The notes under the pieces are model-generated. The model saw only the letters and a program-made list of their open reading frames with translations. It ran no database searches and was not told where the DNA came from. DNA of 64,000 nucleotides, from assembly GCF_003031585.1 (NCBI RefSeq), contig NZ_PWAA01000011.1, positions 349,501 through 413,500 on the forward strand, written 5' to 3'. A program made the translations under genes and the position numbers. Below, piece by piece: positions 9,075-18,857 of the stretch. Every line of letters starts with the position of its first letter. The first letter of the stretch is position 1. Source of the DNA: Thalassobius sp. I31.1 (GTDB lineage: Bacteria > Pseudomonadota > Alphaproteobacteria > Rhodobacterales > Rhodobacteraceae).

Positions 9075-12000
9075 TTATTCAGCGGCAACCTGCGCTGGCC
9101 CGGCCAGAAACTGCGCCAGCAAAGCCTCGCGCTTTTTCGCAGCCCTGACCTCATTTTCAGCCTTCACCGGACCAAACCCGCGAATTTCCAGCGGCAGGCG
9201 GGCCAGATCCGTGGCAACACCCAGATTGCTTTCGGTCAGCGCCGACAGGATCATCCCCATATCTGCTTCATATTGCGCGATCAGGGCCCGCTCCATACGA
9301 CGCTCGGACGTACGCCCAAATGGGTCAAACGCAGTACCTCGCAGGCGTTTCATCCTGGCCAGCACACCGAAGACAGGCAGCATCCACGCCCCGAATTCAC
9401 GCTTCTTAGGGCGATCTACATGGCCCTGCCCCATAAACGGCGGCGCAAGGTGGAAACGGGGTTTAAAATCACCATCAAAGCTGTCTTTCGCCTTGGCAAC
9501 AGTCGCCAAATGCAGGCGCGCCACCTCATATTCGTCCTTATAGGTCAGCAACTTATGATAGCCCAGCGCGATAGCTTCGCGCAGATCCCCGTCTGGTGCG
9601 CGCATCACAAAGTCAAAGTATGTCTTTGCCAGATGCACGTCCTGATACGCCTCAATCTGCTCCATCCGGTAGGCAATGCGATCATCCAGGGTTTTCGGCA
9701 GCTCCACCACTTTCGGGGCCGCCAGGGCCTTCACCGCTTCCATATCATGCGCCGCCCAGCGCCCAAGATCAAAGGCACGCAAATTGCCGTCCACAGCCTG
9801 GCCATTCAGGCGGATCGCGTCGTGAATAGCCCCCTCGGACAAAGGCACCAGACCGCCCTGCCAGGCCGCGCCCAGCATCATCATATTTGAGAAAATCGAA
9901 TTCCCCATAGCGGCTTCGGCAATCTCAGAGGCATTCAGCACCATCAATCGGTCCCGCAAACGCGCCTGCAACTGCACATGCAGCTGATCCATCGGCAGCT
10001 GGAACCCGGTATCACGGGTGAAATCGCCTGTGATGATCTCCTGGCTGTTCACAACGGCCCCTGTGCGTCCCTCTGTCATCAGGCCAATGGTCTTGGAACC
10101 AGCTGTGGTCACAAGGTCCCCGCCAATCACAGCATCGGCTTCCCCAGTTGCCACACGAATAGCGCTGATGTCTTCCGGTGTCTCGGCAATACGGCAATGG
10201 ATATGCACAGCACCGCCTTTTTGCGCGAGGCCTGCCATCTCCATCATACCGGCGCCTTTGCCATCAATATGCGCGGCCTGGGCCATGATCGCACCGATGG
10301 TCACAACACCTGTCCCGCCAACCCCTGTGATAATCACGTTATGGGTGCCATTGATCACAGGCAGTGCGGGCGCAGGCAGATCGGGAATGGTAAATGCGGC
10401 AGCAGCACGTTTCTTAGGTGTCGCGCCCTCTAGTGTTACAAAGCTGGGACAGAAGCCATTCACACAAGAGAAATCCTTGTTACAGGAACTTTGGTCAATC
10501 ACGCGCTTGCGTCCCAGCTCGGTTTCCAGCGGTACGACAGAAACACAGTTACTCTGCACCCCGCAGTCGCCACAGCCTTCACAGACATCGGGGTTAATGA
10601 ACACACGCTTGTCCGGATCAGGGAACAGCCCCCGTTTGCGACGACGCCGTTTTTCAGCGGCACAGGTCTGGATATAAAGGATCGTGGACACACCGTCGAT
10701 CGCAGCCATACGTTTCTGCACATCCATAAGATCCGCACGTTCATAGAATTCAAGCCCGGCAGGAAAGGCGCTTTTTACCACGTCTTCCTTATCGTCATAG
10801 ACAACAACCAGCTTCTTCACCCCAATCGCCAGCACTTCGCGGGCAATCTTGGGGGCATCAATGTCACCCTCGTGATCCTGCCCCCCTGTCATGGCGACCG
10901 CATCATTATACAGGATCTTATAAGTCATCTTTGTATTCGCCGCGACAGCCGCCCGGATCGCCAATACGCCCGAGTGGTTATAGGTCCCATCCCCCAGGTT
11001 CTGAAACACATGATCCCGGTTGGAAAACGGCGCTTCGCCAATCCAGTTGGCCCCTTCCCCCCCCATCTGTGTGAACCCCGTGGTTTCGCGGTCCATCCAT
11101 TGCACCATATAGTGACAGCCAATCCCCGCATAGGCGCGCGATCCATCAGGCACTTTGGTGGAACTGTTATGGGGACAGCCGGAACAGAAATACGGCAGAC
11201 GGGCCGCGATGTCTGGGGCGTTGTCGGCACGTTGGGCTTCTTCCAGCTTGCGCATTGCGGCTTTCACACCATCTGTGCCGCGCCCTTCCTCACACAGGAT
11301 ATCACCCAGCGCACGCGCAATCATAATTGGTTCAATCGCCATACGGGTTGGGAACAGCTCTTCGCCGTTCTTATACCAGCCATAGACACGCCGCCCCTGA
11401 CGGTCATCAAAGATCGCTTCTTTGATCTGAACTTCAATCAGCTTGCGTTTCTCTTCCACCGCAACAATGACATCCAGCCCCTCAGCCCAGTCATGGAAGC
11501 CCTGCATATCCATCGGCCAGACCTGCCCGACCTTATAGGTGGTGACGCCAAGACGTTCGCATTCCTCTGCGTCCAGGCCCAGCAGTTGCAGCGCATGGGT
11601 CAGATCAAGCCAGTTCTTACCGGCGGCGACAAACCCGATCTTTGCGCCTTTCTTCCCCCAAACACGGTGGTTGATCTTATTGACGCGTGCGAATTCCTCC
11701 GCGGCGAAACGCTTGTAATCAATCATCCGCGCTTCCTGCGCATGCGGTGTATCCACCATACGGATGTTTAAGCCACCTTCCGGCATCTCAAAGTCAGGCG
11801 TGATGATCTTCATACGGTGCGGATCCCCATCAACCACCGCTGTGGCCTCTACCGTGTCCTTCATCACCTTCAGGCCGCACCAGACACCCGCGAAACGCGA
11901 CAGTGCCCAGCCGTAGTGACCGTAATCAAGGATCTCCTGCACACCGGCTGGCGACAACACGGGCATATAGGCATCCAGCATCGCCCAGTCACTTTGGTGT

Positions 12001-12467
12001 AAAGTGGTCGAGCTTTCCCCCGTATGATCATCCCCCATCGCCATCAGCACACCGCCCAAAGCACTGGTGCCCGCCATATTGGCGTGACGCATCACATCAC
12101 CCGAGCGATCCACACCGGGACCTTTGCCATACCACAGCCCATAAACACCGTCGTATTTGCCTTCCCCGCGCAGTTCCGCCTGCTGACTGCCCCACAAAGC
12201 GGTGGCGGCAAGGTCTTCGTTCAGGCCCGGTTCAAACCGTACATCGGATCCGGTCAACAGTTTCTCGGCCTTAGACATCTGCAAATCCACAGCCCCAAGG
12301 GGGGATCCGCGATAGCCCGTCACATAGCCAGCGGTATTCAGACCAGCCACACGGTCACGTTCTTTCTGGGCCAGCATCAGGCGCACCAGGGCCTGCGTGC
12401 CATTCAGCAACACAGGTGTTTTCTCCAGATCAAATCTGTCGTTCAGGCTGATTTTCGGCTGGCTCAT
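9075..12467 (-). CDS. Indolepyruvate:ferredoxin oxidoreductase, fused alpha-beta type
   Basis: This 1130-residue enzyme oxidatively decarboxylates aryl (and probably branched) 2-oxo acids to acyl-CoA, using thiamine diphosphate and passing electrons to ferredoxin. The N-terminal part carries the TPP-binding and transketolase-like regions (YRGSPLGAVD, FCSGCPHNSST, GIGCHYM, ETTGFTQMGGEGANW). A cysteine cluster follows (CEGCGDCGVQSNC, CNKDFSCVNGFCPS). The C-terminal gamma-like domain starts near IITGVGGTGVVTIGA. Length matches the single-chain proteobacterial form. The ATG at 12467 has a GGAGAAG site; the frame upstream to 12524 is not used. A LysR regulator is divergent, 170 bases away. Confidence 0.94.
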   Translation of the reverse strand: MSQPKISLNDRFDLEKTPVLLNGTQALVRLMLAQKERDRVAGLNTAGYVTGYRGSPLGAVDLQMSKAEKLLTGSDVRFEPGLNEDLAATALWGSQQAELRGEGKYDGVYGLWYGKGPGVDRSGDVMRHANMAGTSALGGVLMAMGDDHTGESSTTLHQSDWAMLDAYMPVLSPAGVQEILDYGHYGWALSRFAGVWCGLKVMKDTVEATAVVDGDPHRMKIITPDFEMPEGGLNIRMVDTPHAQEARMIDYKRFAAEEFARVNKINHRVWGKKGAKIGFVAAGKNWLDLTHALQLLGLDAEECERLGVTTYKVGQVWPMDMQGFHDWAEGLDVIVAVEEKRKLIEVQIKEAIFDDRQGRRVYGWYKNGEELFPTRMAIEPIMIARALGDILCEEGRGTDGVKAAMRKLEEAQRADNAPDIAARLPYFCSGCPHNSSTKVPDGSRAYAGIGCHYMVQWMDRETTGFTQMGGEGANWIGEAPFSNRDHVFQNLGDGTYNHSGVLAIRAAVAANTKMTYKILYNDAVAMTGGQDHEGDIDAPKIAREVLAIGVKKLVVVYDDKEDVVKSAFPAGLEFYERADLMDVQKRMAAIDGVSTILYIQTCAAEKRRRRKRGLFPDPDKRVFINPDVCEGCGDCGVQSNCVSVVPLETELGRKRVIDQSSCNKDFSCVNGFCPSFVTLEGATPKKRAAAAFTIPDLPAPALPVINGTHNVIITGVGGTGVVTIGAIMAQAAHIDGKGAGMMEMAGLAQKGGAVHIHCRIAETPEDISAIRVATGEADAVIGGDLVTTAGSKTIGLMTEGRTGAVVNSQEIITGDFTRDTGFQLPMDQLHVQLQARLRDRLMVLNASEIAEAAMGNSIFSNMMMLGAAWQGGLVPLSEGAIHDAIRLNGQAVDGNLRAFDLGRWAAHDMEAVKALAAPKVVELPKTLDDRIAYRMEQIEAYQDVHLAKTYFDFVMRAPDGDLREAIALGYHKLLTYKDEYEVARLHLATVAKAKDSFDGDFKPRFHLAPPFMGQGHVDRPKKREFGAWMLPVFGVLARMKRLRGTAFDPFGRTSERRMERALIAQYEADMGMILSALTESNLGVATDLARLPLEIRGFGPVKAENEVRAAKKREALLAQFLAGPAQVAAE

Positions 12468-12528
12468 CGCGTGCTTCTCCCTATGCTGCCCACTCCCCAT
12501 GGGCATATGTCCAATGTAACACAAATAT

Positions 12529-12549
12529 TAGGTCACACTTTCTGACCTA
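12529..12549. promoter_or_regulatory. Inverted repeat, candidate LysR-type operator
   Basis: TAGGTCA and TGACCTA form perfect 7-base arms around a 7-base spacer in the intergenic region between two divergent genes. The element begins T and ends A and fits a LysR-type box in size and position. It lies 62 bases upstream of the oxidoreductase start and 89 upstream of the LysR start. The regulator that binds it is inferred, not shown. Confidence 0.45.
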
Positions 12550-12637
12550 CCAAGAAGAAAAACCACACAACTCAGATTGTTTCGTCTAGGGTAACAACTG
12601 AAAAGAAAAAGCGCGTATCAGGGTAGAGTAGCAAAAA

Positions 12638-13543
12638 ATGGATTGGGATAAGTTAAGAATATTTCACGCAGTTGCAGGCGCAGGCAGCCTGACACATGCA
12701 GGCGATACGTTGCATTTGTCACAATCTGCGGTGTCGCGGCAGATCCGGACCCTGGAAGAGAGCCTGGATGCCACATTATTCCACCGTCATGCGCGCGGAC
12801 TGATTCTCACGGAACAGGGCGAATTGCTGTTTGACGCCACCAAAGCCATGTCCAAACGCCTTGATGCGGCCTCTGCCCGCATTCGTGACAGCGATGAGGA
12901 AATGTATGGCGAGCTGCGCGTCACCACCACCCTTGGCTTTGGCCTGATGTGGCTGGCCCCGCGCCTGCACCATTTCTATGAGAAATACCCAAACATCAAA
13001 ATCGACCTGATGCTTGAGGAACGCGTGCTGGATCTACCCATGCGCGAAGCGGACGTTGCGATCCGCATGAAAGAACCATCGCAAGCAGATCTGATCCGCA
13101 AACGCCTGATGAGCGTCACCATGCAGCTTTATGCAAGCCAGGGCTATCTGGAACAGAACGGCACGCCTGCGGAACTGGCGGATCTGAAACATCACCGCCT
13201 GCTGTGTCAGCGCACCACATCCAAGCAGGTCAACGCCGCCGCCAGCTTTGTGCAGCGCCTGCTGGCCTATAACGTGCCCTCTATGCTGACCGTGAACAAT
13301 TACTTTGGCGTGCTTCAGGGCGTAAAGCATGATCTGGGTATCGGTGTTCTGCCGGATTACGTGACACAGGATGTGCCGGATCTTGTGCCAGTGCTGCCAG
13401 ATGAGAAAAGCGTCGAAGTGCCGGTCTACCTTGCCTATCCAGAAGAATTGCGCGCTTCCAAGCGTATCTCTGCTTTCCGGGACTTTGTGCAGGAAGAGAT
13501 CATCATTCACCGCAAAGGCATTCTGGTCGAACAGGCGATGTAA
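12638..13543 (+). CDS. LysR-family transcriptional regulator, LsrB/VtlR type
   Basis: This 301-residue regulator has an N-terminal winged helix (MDWDKLRIFHAV, SLTHAGDTLHLSQSAVSRQIRTLE) and a periplasmic-binding-like effector domain. The opening residues, HRHARGLILTEQGELL and GELRVTTTLGFGL match the LsrB (Sinorhizobium, Agrobacterium) and VtlR (Brucella) subfamily, which controls oxidative-stress, surface and small-RNA genes in those hosts. That assignment is from memory of the family. The ATG at 12638 is the only family-consistent start. It is divergent from the oxidoreductase; glutaredoxin and AhpD-like genes follow on the same strand. Confidence 0.9.
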   Translation: MDWDKLRIFHAVAGAGSLTHAGDTLHLSQSAVSRQIRTLEESLDATLFHRHARGLILTEQGELLFDATKAMSKRLDAASARIRDSDEEMYGELRVTTTLGFGLMWLAPRLHHFYEKYPNIKIDLMLEERVLDLPMREADVAIRMKEPSQADLIRKRLMSVTMQLYASQGYLEQNGTPAELADLKHHRLLCQRTTSKQVNAAASFVQRLLAYNVPSMLTVNNYFGVLQGVKHDLGIGVLPDYVTQDVPDLVPVLPDEKSVEVPVYLAYPEELRASKRISAFRDFVQEEIIIHRKGILVEQAM

Positions 13544-13659
13544 TACGCAGTTCTCCCCCCTGATCAGGTAAACTTATTGTTAAGTTCGGACTTAGCCCGT
13601 TGTTTCTGAACCATTGTGGTCCACATATCATCCTGCCTCAATGAATCAGGATCCCTGTA

Positions 13660-13923
13660 ATGCAGCCGAAAATAGTAATATACACCAAAGGTTACTGCCC
13701 TTACTGCAAAGCAACCAAGACGTTGCTGAACACGAAAGGTGTCGCCTTTCTGAACCATGACATCACAAACGATCCCGATCTGCGTCGCGAAATGATCGCA
13801 CGCAGCAATGGTCAAACCACCGTGCCTCAGATCTTTATTGATAATTTTCATGTGGGCGGGAACAGTGAACTGACCGCACTGGATCGGGCTGGAAAACTGG
13901 ATCCTTTGCTAAACCCCGCATAG
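13660..13923 (+). CDS. grxC: Glutaredoxin 3 (dithiol)
   Basis: This 87-residue protein has the active site CPYC (C13, C16), the cis-proline region TVPQIFID, and the glutathione-binding GGNSELTALD near residue 70. It reduces disulfides and glutathionylated proteins in the cytoplasm at the expense of glutathione. The length is typical. It lies 116 bases after the LsrB-like gene on the same strand, which fits a redox-related neighbourhood. Confidence 0.93.
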   Translation: MQPKIVIYTKGYCPYCKATKTLLNTKGVAFLNHDITNDPDLRREMIARSNGQTTVPQIFIDNFHVGGNSELTALDRAGKLDPLLNPA

Positions 13924-14048
13924 AAACGTCAATTGCTCTCAGACCACCGCGTATTGAGAACATTCCACCATCATCAAAAACCGCTGGCCCGGGCTATAAC
14001 TTTATCTGACATGCAAACCGGGCCTCATATAATTCAGAAAGAGACATC

Positions 14049-14387
14049 ATGAGCTGGACAAAATTCCTGAACGAGACCGTCGGTCGTATTGGCACGCTTC
14101 AAAAAGAAACCCCTGACATGTTCGCAGGCTTTACCGCGATGGGGACCGCTGCCAAAAAACCTGGTGTTCTTGACGAGAAAACCAAAGAACTGATCGCATT
14201 GGGCATCGCTGTTTCAACCCGCTGTGACAGCTGCATTGGTTTTCACGTCAAATCATTGGTACGCCTTAAAACCACCCGCGAAGAAATCTGTGAAGCCCTC
14301 GCAATGATCGCTTACATGGGCGGTGGCCCCTCTGTGGCCTATGGTGCCAAAGCACTGGAAGCTTATGATGAGTTTACGAAAAAATAA
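14049..14387 (+). CDS. AhpD-like / carboxymuconolactone decarboxylase family protein
   Basis: This 112-residue all-helical protein has the redox motif CXXCXXXH (C59, C62, H66 in RCDSCIGFHVKS) of the AhpD-type branch of the CMD family. These act as peroxide-linked or thiol-disulfide proteins. It has the single-domain length and a C-terminal GGGPSVAYGAKAL segment common to the family. The ATG follows GAAAGAGAC. It is probably not a true decarboxylase, because the redox cysteines are kept. Confidence 0.88.
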   Translation: MSWTKFLNETVGRIGTLQKETPDMFAGFTAMGTAAKKPGVLDEKTKELIALGIAVSTRCDSCIGFHVKSLVRLKTTREEICEALAMIAYMGGGPSVAYGAKALEAYDEFTKK

Positions 14388-14700
14388 GCTGTAAAACTTT
14401 CATTTGACCGAACCTGTCAGATGAGTGGAAACATGTCTGAATCTGACTTCTGACGATAGTTCGCTATATCCACAGGTCAGGCTTATTCACCGGGTGGCAC
14501 CTTAACGCGTGCCGCCCGGAAATCACACCAACGGCAGTCATCGCTATCCATTGCCAAATTTCAGGCAACTTGAAACAGGGCGGTGAATGTGGCGCAAACT
14601 GCCTCAGGCCCCTTCTTATTCAGCCACCCCACGCAAGCCATGCAAAAACTGCATATCCGGTATGTCACGTTTTTGCATTTTTTTCCTTGATTGCATGCAG
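14388..14700. other. Intergenic stretch with a long hairpin
   Basis: No convincing reading frame is seen. The main structure is an 11-bp stem at 14490-14519 (arm CCGGGTGGCAC, loop of 8) without a following T-run. It may end the AhpD-like transcript or be part of a structured RNA. The rest shows nothing I can name. Confidence 0.4.
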
Positions 14701-14719
14701 CTGCACACCTAAATCAGTT

Positions 14720-14802
14720 CTCGAAGGCGATGGTTGATACTTATCCCATAACCTTCACCTCCCTGTTGGACTTCGCCGGGCCTTGTGCCCGGCATTTTTT
14801 TT
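14720..14802 (+). ncRNA. Candidate small RNA with anti-Shine-Dalgarno motif
   Basis: A strong plus-strand intrinsic terminator closes this stretch although no plus-strand gene lies just upstream; the AhpD-like gene ends about 390 bases earlier. The presumed transcript carries CACCTCCC (14756-14763), a perfect match to the anti-Shine-Dalgarno end of 16S rRNA, in unpaired sequence just before the terminator. AbcR-type and other alphaproteobacterial sRNAs use such loops to block ribosome sites. The 5' end is a guess; no clear promoter was identified. The nearby LsrB/VtlR-type regulator is of interest because VtlR activates an AbcR sRNA in Brucella. Confidence 0.4.
14775..14802 (+). terminator. 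Rho-independent terminator
   Basis: The arm GCCGGGC, a 5-base loop and GCCCGGC are followed by A and eight T residues. It points along the plus strand, towards the 3' end of the convergent secreted-protein gene. Confidence 0.85.
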
Positions 14803-14820
14803 GCCTGCACCAAACTTCAC

Positions 14821-16485
14821 TCAATGCGCTGACATATCCGGAAATGTATATACGCCAAATGAACTGTGTGGCACCGGGACATCACGCAATACAGCATCGC
14901 AGGCAAGGTCAAGCCGTCGCGCCAGATCGCGCAGGAACGCAGCTTTCCAGAGGCGGGTCTCTCTGTCCGGTTCCGGCGCATAGCCTTCAATAAAATCCAA
15001 TGCGGCGGACACATCCTGATTTAGCAAAAGTTGCTCTGCGTAAATTTTTGCCTGCGCCAGGGGCATTTCCGCGCCCTCTTCCTGCCCTCCTGCAATCTGT
15101 TGCGCAGTTGCCGTCCACAGTTCCCAGTCAAACCCGGCACTGATCCCCTCAGGTCGCACAACAGGCATTTCCCCATTCCCGTTCAGATAATCCACACTGA
15201 TGGCACGCGCCTGCACCCAATCAAACAGATCAACAAAGCTTCCTTCACCTTGCAGAAAATGACCCAGAACAGGGGGCGCTTGCATGGAAGACAGGATCTC
15301 TTCCAGCTGTGTCGTCCATTCACGTGCGTCCGGTTCAGCCGTCATTCTGAGAACTTCAATGTACTTTTGGTCATCAGGATAAAAATGCAGATATTCTTCG
15401 CGCGTCAGGCCTGAACGAAGAATATCCCAGGCATGCAACCAAACCGCATCGCTGTTGGCACGCATATTGATCTGCCCACTCTCAAATCCGGCCTGCATTT
15501 CGCGGAAAAAATGCACGTTCAGATGATGAGGGCTACCGGAATTTGTTAACAGAGTCACAAGCCCGGGATAATGCATGGCGTTTTGTACGGTAATCGAGCT
15601 TCTGACGGAGTGATTTACGTTATATCTCTCATCCTCATACGCCTCCCGAAATCCCTGAAAGGCTCCATCCGGGTTGTAAACGACAGCCTTATCGAAGATG
15701 TCATACCCACTGGTGACACGCAGACTGATCAGAGGCCACAATACACCATCATCCAGAATACCTTCGCTGACCGGACCCCACAGGGCATCTTTTGAATGCC
15801 GGGAAATCAGCGCCTCCATCGGTGCTGTATCTTCAACTGTCGCCAGTACCGCGACCGCCAGGCGATAAAATCCCGCCGCTTCTGCGTCTTCGGCCAACTG
15901 CAACCGGAATGTTTCATCCTGATCCAATAGCACACTGGCAATCTGACGCCCCATAAGCCGGTCAAACCGTGCACTTCGCTGCGCATCGCTCTGCGCGATC
16001 AACCCGCGCATCAGATCGAAAAACCGCTGGTTACCCTCTGTTAGAATGACGGCGCGCCCCAGGTCCAGCGGCGCATCTGTCATCGCCTGATCAGCACCCA
16101 CATCATGCAGAAGCAAAGCTGCGTCCAGCCCTATCGCAGTGGTCGCCATACTGTATTGAACATTTGTCAGCCAGGGATCCCGGCGATCCGGGCGGGAGGC
16201 CAATTTTTCCAGTAGATCGCGCGCTCCGGCACCCGCGTTTTCCCAGGGCATATTCTCATAACGGATCTTCAGATAGGCAGCGTCAGCAACCTGGCGACGG
16301 TAAAATCGCGGCCCCTGAGGTTCAGCCAGGGTCATATCTACCGTTTCCAGAAGCATCATATGATCGCATTGCAAAGGTGGCGCCGCACGGGTTTCCGTTA
16401 TGCCAGATGCAGGAAGTAATACGCAAAATACTCCGCTCAAAAAACCTGAGGCCTGTGAAGCGGAGCGCGGCAAAATACACGTCAC
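14821..16485 (-). CDS. Large secreted protein of unknown function
   Basis: I do not recognise this 554-residue protein. Residues 1-35 look like an export signal (SGFLSGVFCVLLPASGITETRA), suggesting a periplasmic location. The rest is helical and acidic with no obvious catalytic motif; several Trp, Leu and Ala-rich segments resemble TPR/SEL1-like solenoids without clear repeats. Two Cys (C40 and one near residue 532) could form a disulfide. The start is GTG at 16485 with an AAGGGA site. It stands alone, convergent with the candidate sRNA and divergent from purL. Confidence 0.75.
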   Translation of the reverse strand: MTCILPRSASQASGFLSGVFCVLLPASGITETRAAPPLQCDHMMLLETVDMTLAEPQGPRFYRRQVADAAYLKIRYENMPWENAGAGARDLLEKLASRPDRRDPWLTNVQYSMATTAIGLDAALLLHDVGADQAMTDAPLDLGRAVILTEGNQRFFDLMRGLIAQSDAQRSARFDRLMGRQIASVLLDQDETFRLQLAEDAEAAGFYRLAVAVLATVEDTAPMEALISRHSKDALWGPVSEGILDDGVLWPLISLRVTSGYDIFDKAVVYNPDGAFQGFREAYEDERYNVNHSVRSSITVQNAMHYPGLVTLLTNSGSPHHLNVHFFREMQAGFESGQINMRANSDAVWLHAWDILRSGLTREEYLHFYPDDQKYIEVLRMTAEPDAREWTTQLEEILSSMQAPPVLGHFLQGEGSFVDLFDWVQARAISVDYLNGNGEMPVVRPEGISAGFDWELWTATAQQIAGGQEEGAEMPLAQAKIYAEQLLLNQDVSAALDFIEGYAPEPDRETRLWKAAFLRDLARRLDLACDAVLRDVPVPHSSFGVYTFPDMSAH

Positions 16486-16685
16486 AATTGATTCCCTTAA
16501 AGATATTCACCTTAATCTAGGGCGGGCCTCTCCTTCCTGTCCACGGCAACACGGTCGCAGGCGTCAGGCAGATCACACAATGTCCGTCGATAACACTCTT
16601 CCATTCCGGCCCCCTTTCGCCTAAGAGGTGCGCAACTGCCAAAGCTGCGCATCCCGACGGGGACGCACCACAGGGGATAGACCAC

Positions 16686-18857
16686 ATGCAAGAGCCCGCC
16701 ATCACCGAAGATCTGATTGCCTCCCACGGGTTCACTCCCGATGAATATGCGGAAGTGAAAAACATTCTGGGCCGCGAGCCGAACTATACCGAAATGGGTA
16801 TTTTCTCTGCGATGTGGAATGAGCATTGCTCATACAAGTCTTCCAAGAAATGGCTGCGCACCCTGCCAACCGAAGGCCCTCAGGTTATCTGTGGCCCGGG
16901 TGAAAACGCCGGTATCGTTGATATTGGTGACGGTCAGGCCGTTGTTTTCAAAATGGAAAGCCACAACCACCCATCCTACATCGAACCCTATCAGGGCGCG
17001 GCGACCGGTGTGGGCGGCATTCTGCGTGACGTCTTCACCATGGGCGCACGCCCGATTGCTTCTATGAACGCGCTGTCCTTTGGCGAACCCTCCCACCACA
17101 AGACCACACAGCTGGTCAACGGCGTGGTTGAAGGCGTTGGCGGTTATGGCAACTGTTTTGGTGTGCCTTGTGTTGGCGGCGAAGTGCGCTTTCACCCCGC
17201 CTATAACGGCAACTGCCTTGTGAACGCTTTTGCGGCTGGCCTGGCTGATGCGGATAAGATTTTCTACTCCGCCGCCTCCGGTGTTGGCATGCCGGTGGTT
17301 TACCTTGGTGCAAAAACCGGCCGTGATGGTGTTGGTGGCGCGACTATGGCGTCTGCTGAATTCGACGACACGATTGAAGAAAAACGCCCCACCGTTCAGG
17401 TTGGCGACCCGTTCACCGAAAAACGCCTGATGGAAGCCACGCTTGAACTGATGGCAACTGGTGCCGTGATTTCCATCCAGGACATGGGGGCTGCGGGCCT
17501 GACCTGTTCTGCTGTTGAAATGGGCGATAAGGGCGGCCTTGGCGTGCGCCTGGATCTCGAAAACGTGCCACAGCGCGAAGAGAATATGACTGCGTATGAA
17601 ATGATGCTGTCTGAGTCTCAGGAACGTATGCTGATGGTTCTGAAACCGGAACTGGAAGACGAAGCCCGCGCGGTTTTCGTGAAATGGGATCTTGATTTCG
17701 CCATCGTCGGCGAAACGATTGAAGAAGACCGTTTCCTGATCATGCACAACGGCGAAATGAAAGCCGACCTGCCCCTGTCCAAACTGTCATCCACTGCACC
17801 TGAATATGACCGCCCATGGGTGGAAACCCCGGCTGCAGAAGCCATGGATGACGTGCCGGAAATCGACGCGATTGACGCTTTGCGCGCCCTGATCACCTCG
17901 CCAAACTATGCGGGCAAGCAGTGGGTTTATGAACAATACGACACATCCGTTATGGGCGACAGCGTGCAGACACCAGGCCTTGGCGCCGGTGTGATCCGTG
18001 TGCATGACACCGATAAATTGCTGGCGTTCACATCTGACGTGACCCCGCGCTATGTGAAAGCCAACCCGGTTGAAGGCGGCAAACAAGCGGTGGCAGAAGC
18101 CTTCCGCAACCTCTGTTCTGTTGGTGCAAAACCGCTGGCGACCACCGACAATATGAACTTCGGCAACCCTGAGAAACCAGAAATCATGGGTCAGTTTGTC
18201 GGCGCAATCAAAGGCATTGGTGCTGCGGTCACAGCACTTGATATGCCAATCGTGTCCGGCAACGTATCGCTTTACAATGAAACTGACGGTCAGGCGATCC
18301 TGCCGACACCAACCATCGGTGCTGTTGGTCTGATTGATCACGCCGATAACCTGATTGCCGGTGAAGTGCGCGAAGGTCACGTGGCGATTGTCATCGGTGC
18401 CAGCCAGCACGCGGTTGGCGCCCATCTGGGCCAATCCGCCCTGCTGGCCGAAGTCTTCAACCGCGAAGATGGCGACGCACCTGCCGTTGATCTTGATGCC
18501 GAACTGAAAGCTGGCCTGTTTATCCGCAAAAACCGTGAAATGATCCGCGCCTGTTCTGACCTGTCCGATGGTGGCCTTGCGCTGGCAGCCTTTGAAATGG
18601 CGGAAACCGCTGGTGTTGGTGTGTCTCTTGACCCAACCACCACTGCAGAACTTTACGGCGAAGATCAGGGCCGTTACCTGGTTGCCTGTAACTTTGATCA
18701 GGCCGAAGCCCTGTTCATCGCCGCAGGTCAGGCGGGTGTGCCGGTGGCTTCTGTCGGCAGCTTTGGCGGCGACAGCGTGACCATGGGCGGCAACAGCGCA
18801 GATCTGGCAGAACTCTCTGCGATCTATCGCACAGGCTTTGCCGACGCCGTCGCCTGA
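16686..18857 (+). CDS. purL: Phosphoribosylformylglycinamidine synthase subunit PurL
   Basis: PurL (723 aa, small type) converts FGAR plus glutamine-derived ammonia and ATP to FGAM in purine synthesis, working with PurQ and PurS. Visible are the N-terminal [11 protein letters not shown], the ATP/Mg region [31 protein letters not shown], and the duplicated AIRS-like half ([16 protein letters not shown] segment near residue 620). The ATG at 16686 follows an AGGGGATAG site. A Cys-rich gene starts on the last base of its stop codon. purQ, purS and purC are not in the window; purM and purN are 35 kb away. Confidence 0.97.
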   Translation: MQEPAITEDLIASHGFTPDEYAEVKNILGREPNYTEMGIFSAMWNEHCSYKSSKKWLRTLPTEGPQVICGPGENAGIVDIGDGQAVVFKMESHNHPSYIEPYQGAATGVGGILRDVFTMGARPIASMNALSFGEPSHHKTTQLVNGVVEGVGGYGNCFGVPCVGGEVRFHPAYNGNCLVNAFAAGLADADKIFYSAASGVGMPVVYLGAKTGRDGVGGATMASAEFDDTIEEKRPTVQVGDPFTEKRLMEATLELMATGAVISIQDMGAAGLTCSAVEMGDKGGLGVRLDLENVPQREENMTAYEMMLSESQERMLMVLKPELEDEARAVFVKWDLDFAIVGETIEEDRFLIMHNGEMKADLPLSKLSSTAPEYDRPWVETPAAEAMDDVPEIDAIDALRALITSPNYAGKQWVYEQYDTSVMGDSVQTPGLGAGVIRVHDTDKLLAFTSDVTPRYVKANPVEGGKQAVAEAFRNLCSVGAKPLATTDNMNFGNPEKPEIMGQFVGAIKGIGAAVTALDMPIVSGNVSLYNETDGQAILPTPTIGAVGLIDHADNLIAGEVREGHVAIVIGASQHAVGAHLGQSALLAEVFNREDGDAPAVDLDAELKAGLFIRKNREMIRACSDLSDGGLALAAFEMAETAGVGVSLDPTTTAELYGEDQGRYLVACNFDQAEALFIAAGQAGVPVASVGSFGGDSVTMGGNSADLAELSAIYRTGFADAVA

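Noticed and set aside
16830..17747. Long minus-strand frame inside purL
   Set aside because: Antisense shadow of a certain gene: His/Asn-rich composition from complementing GC-rich codons.
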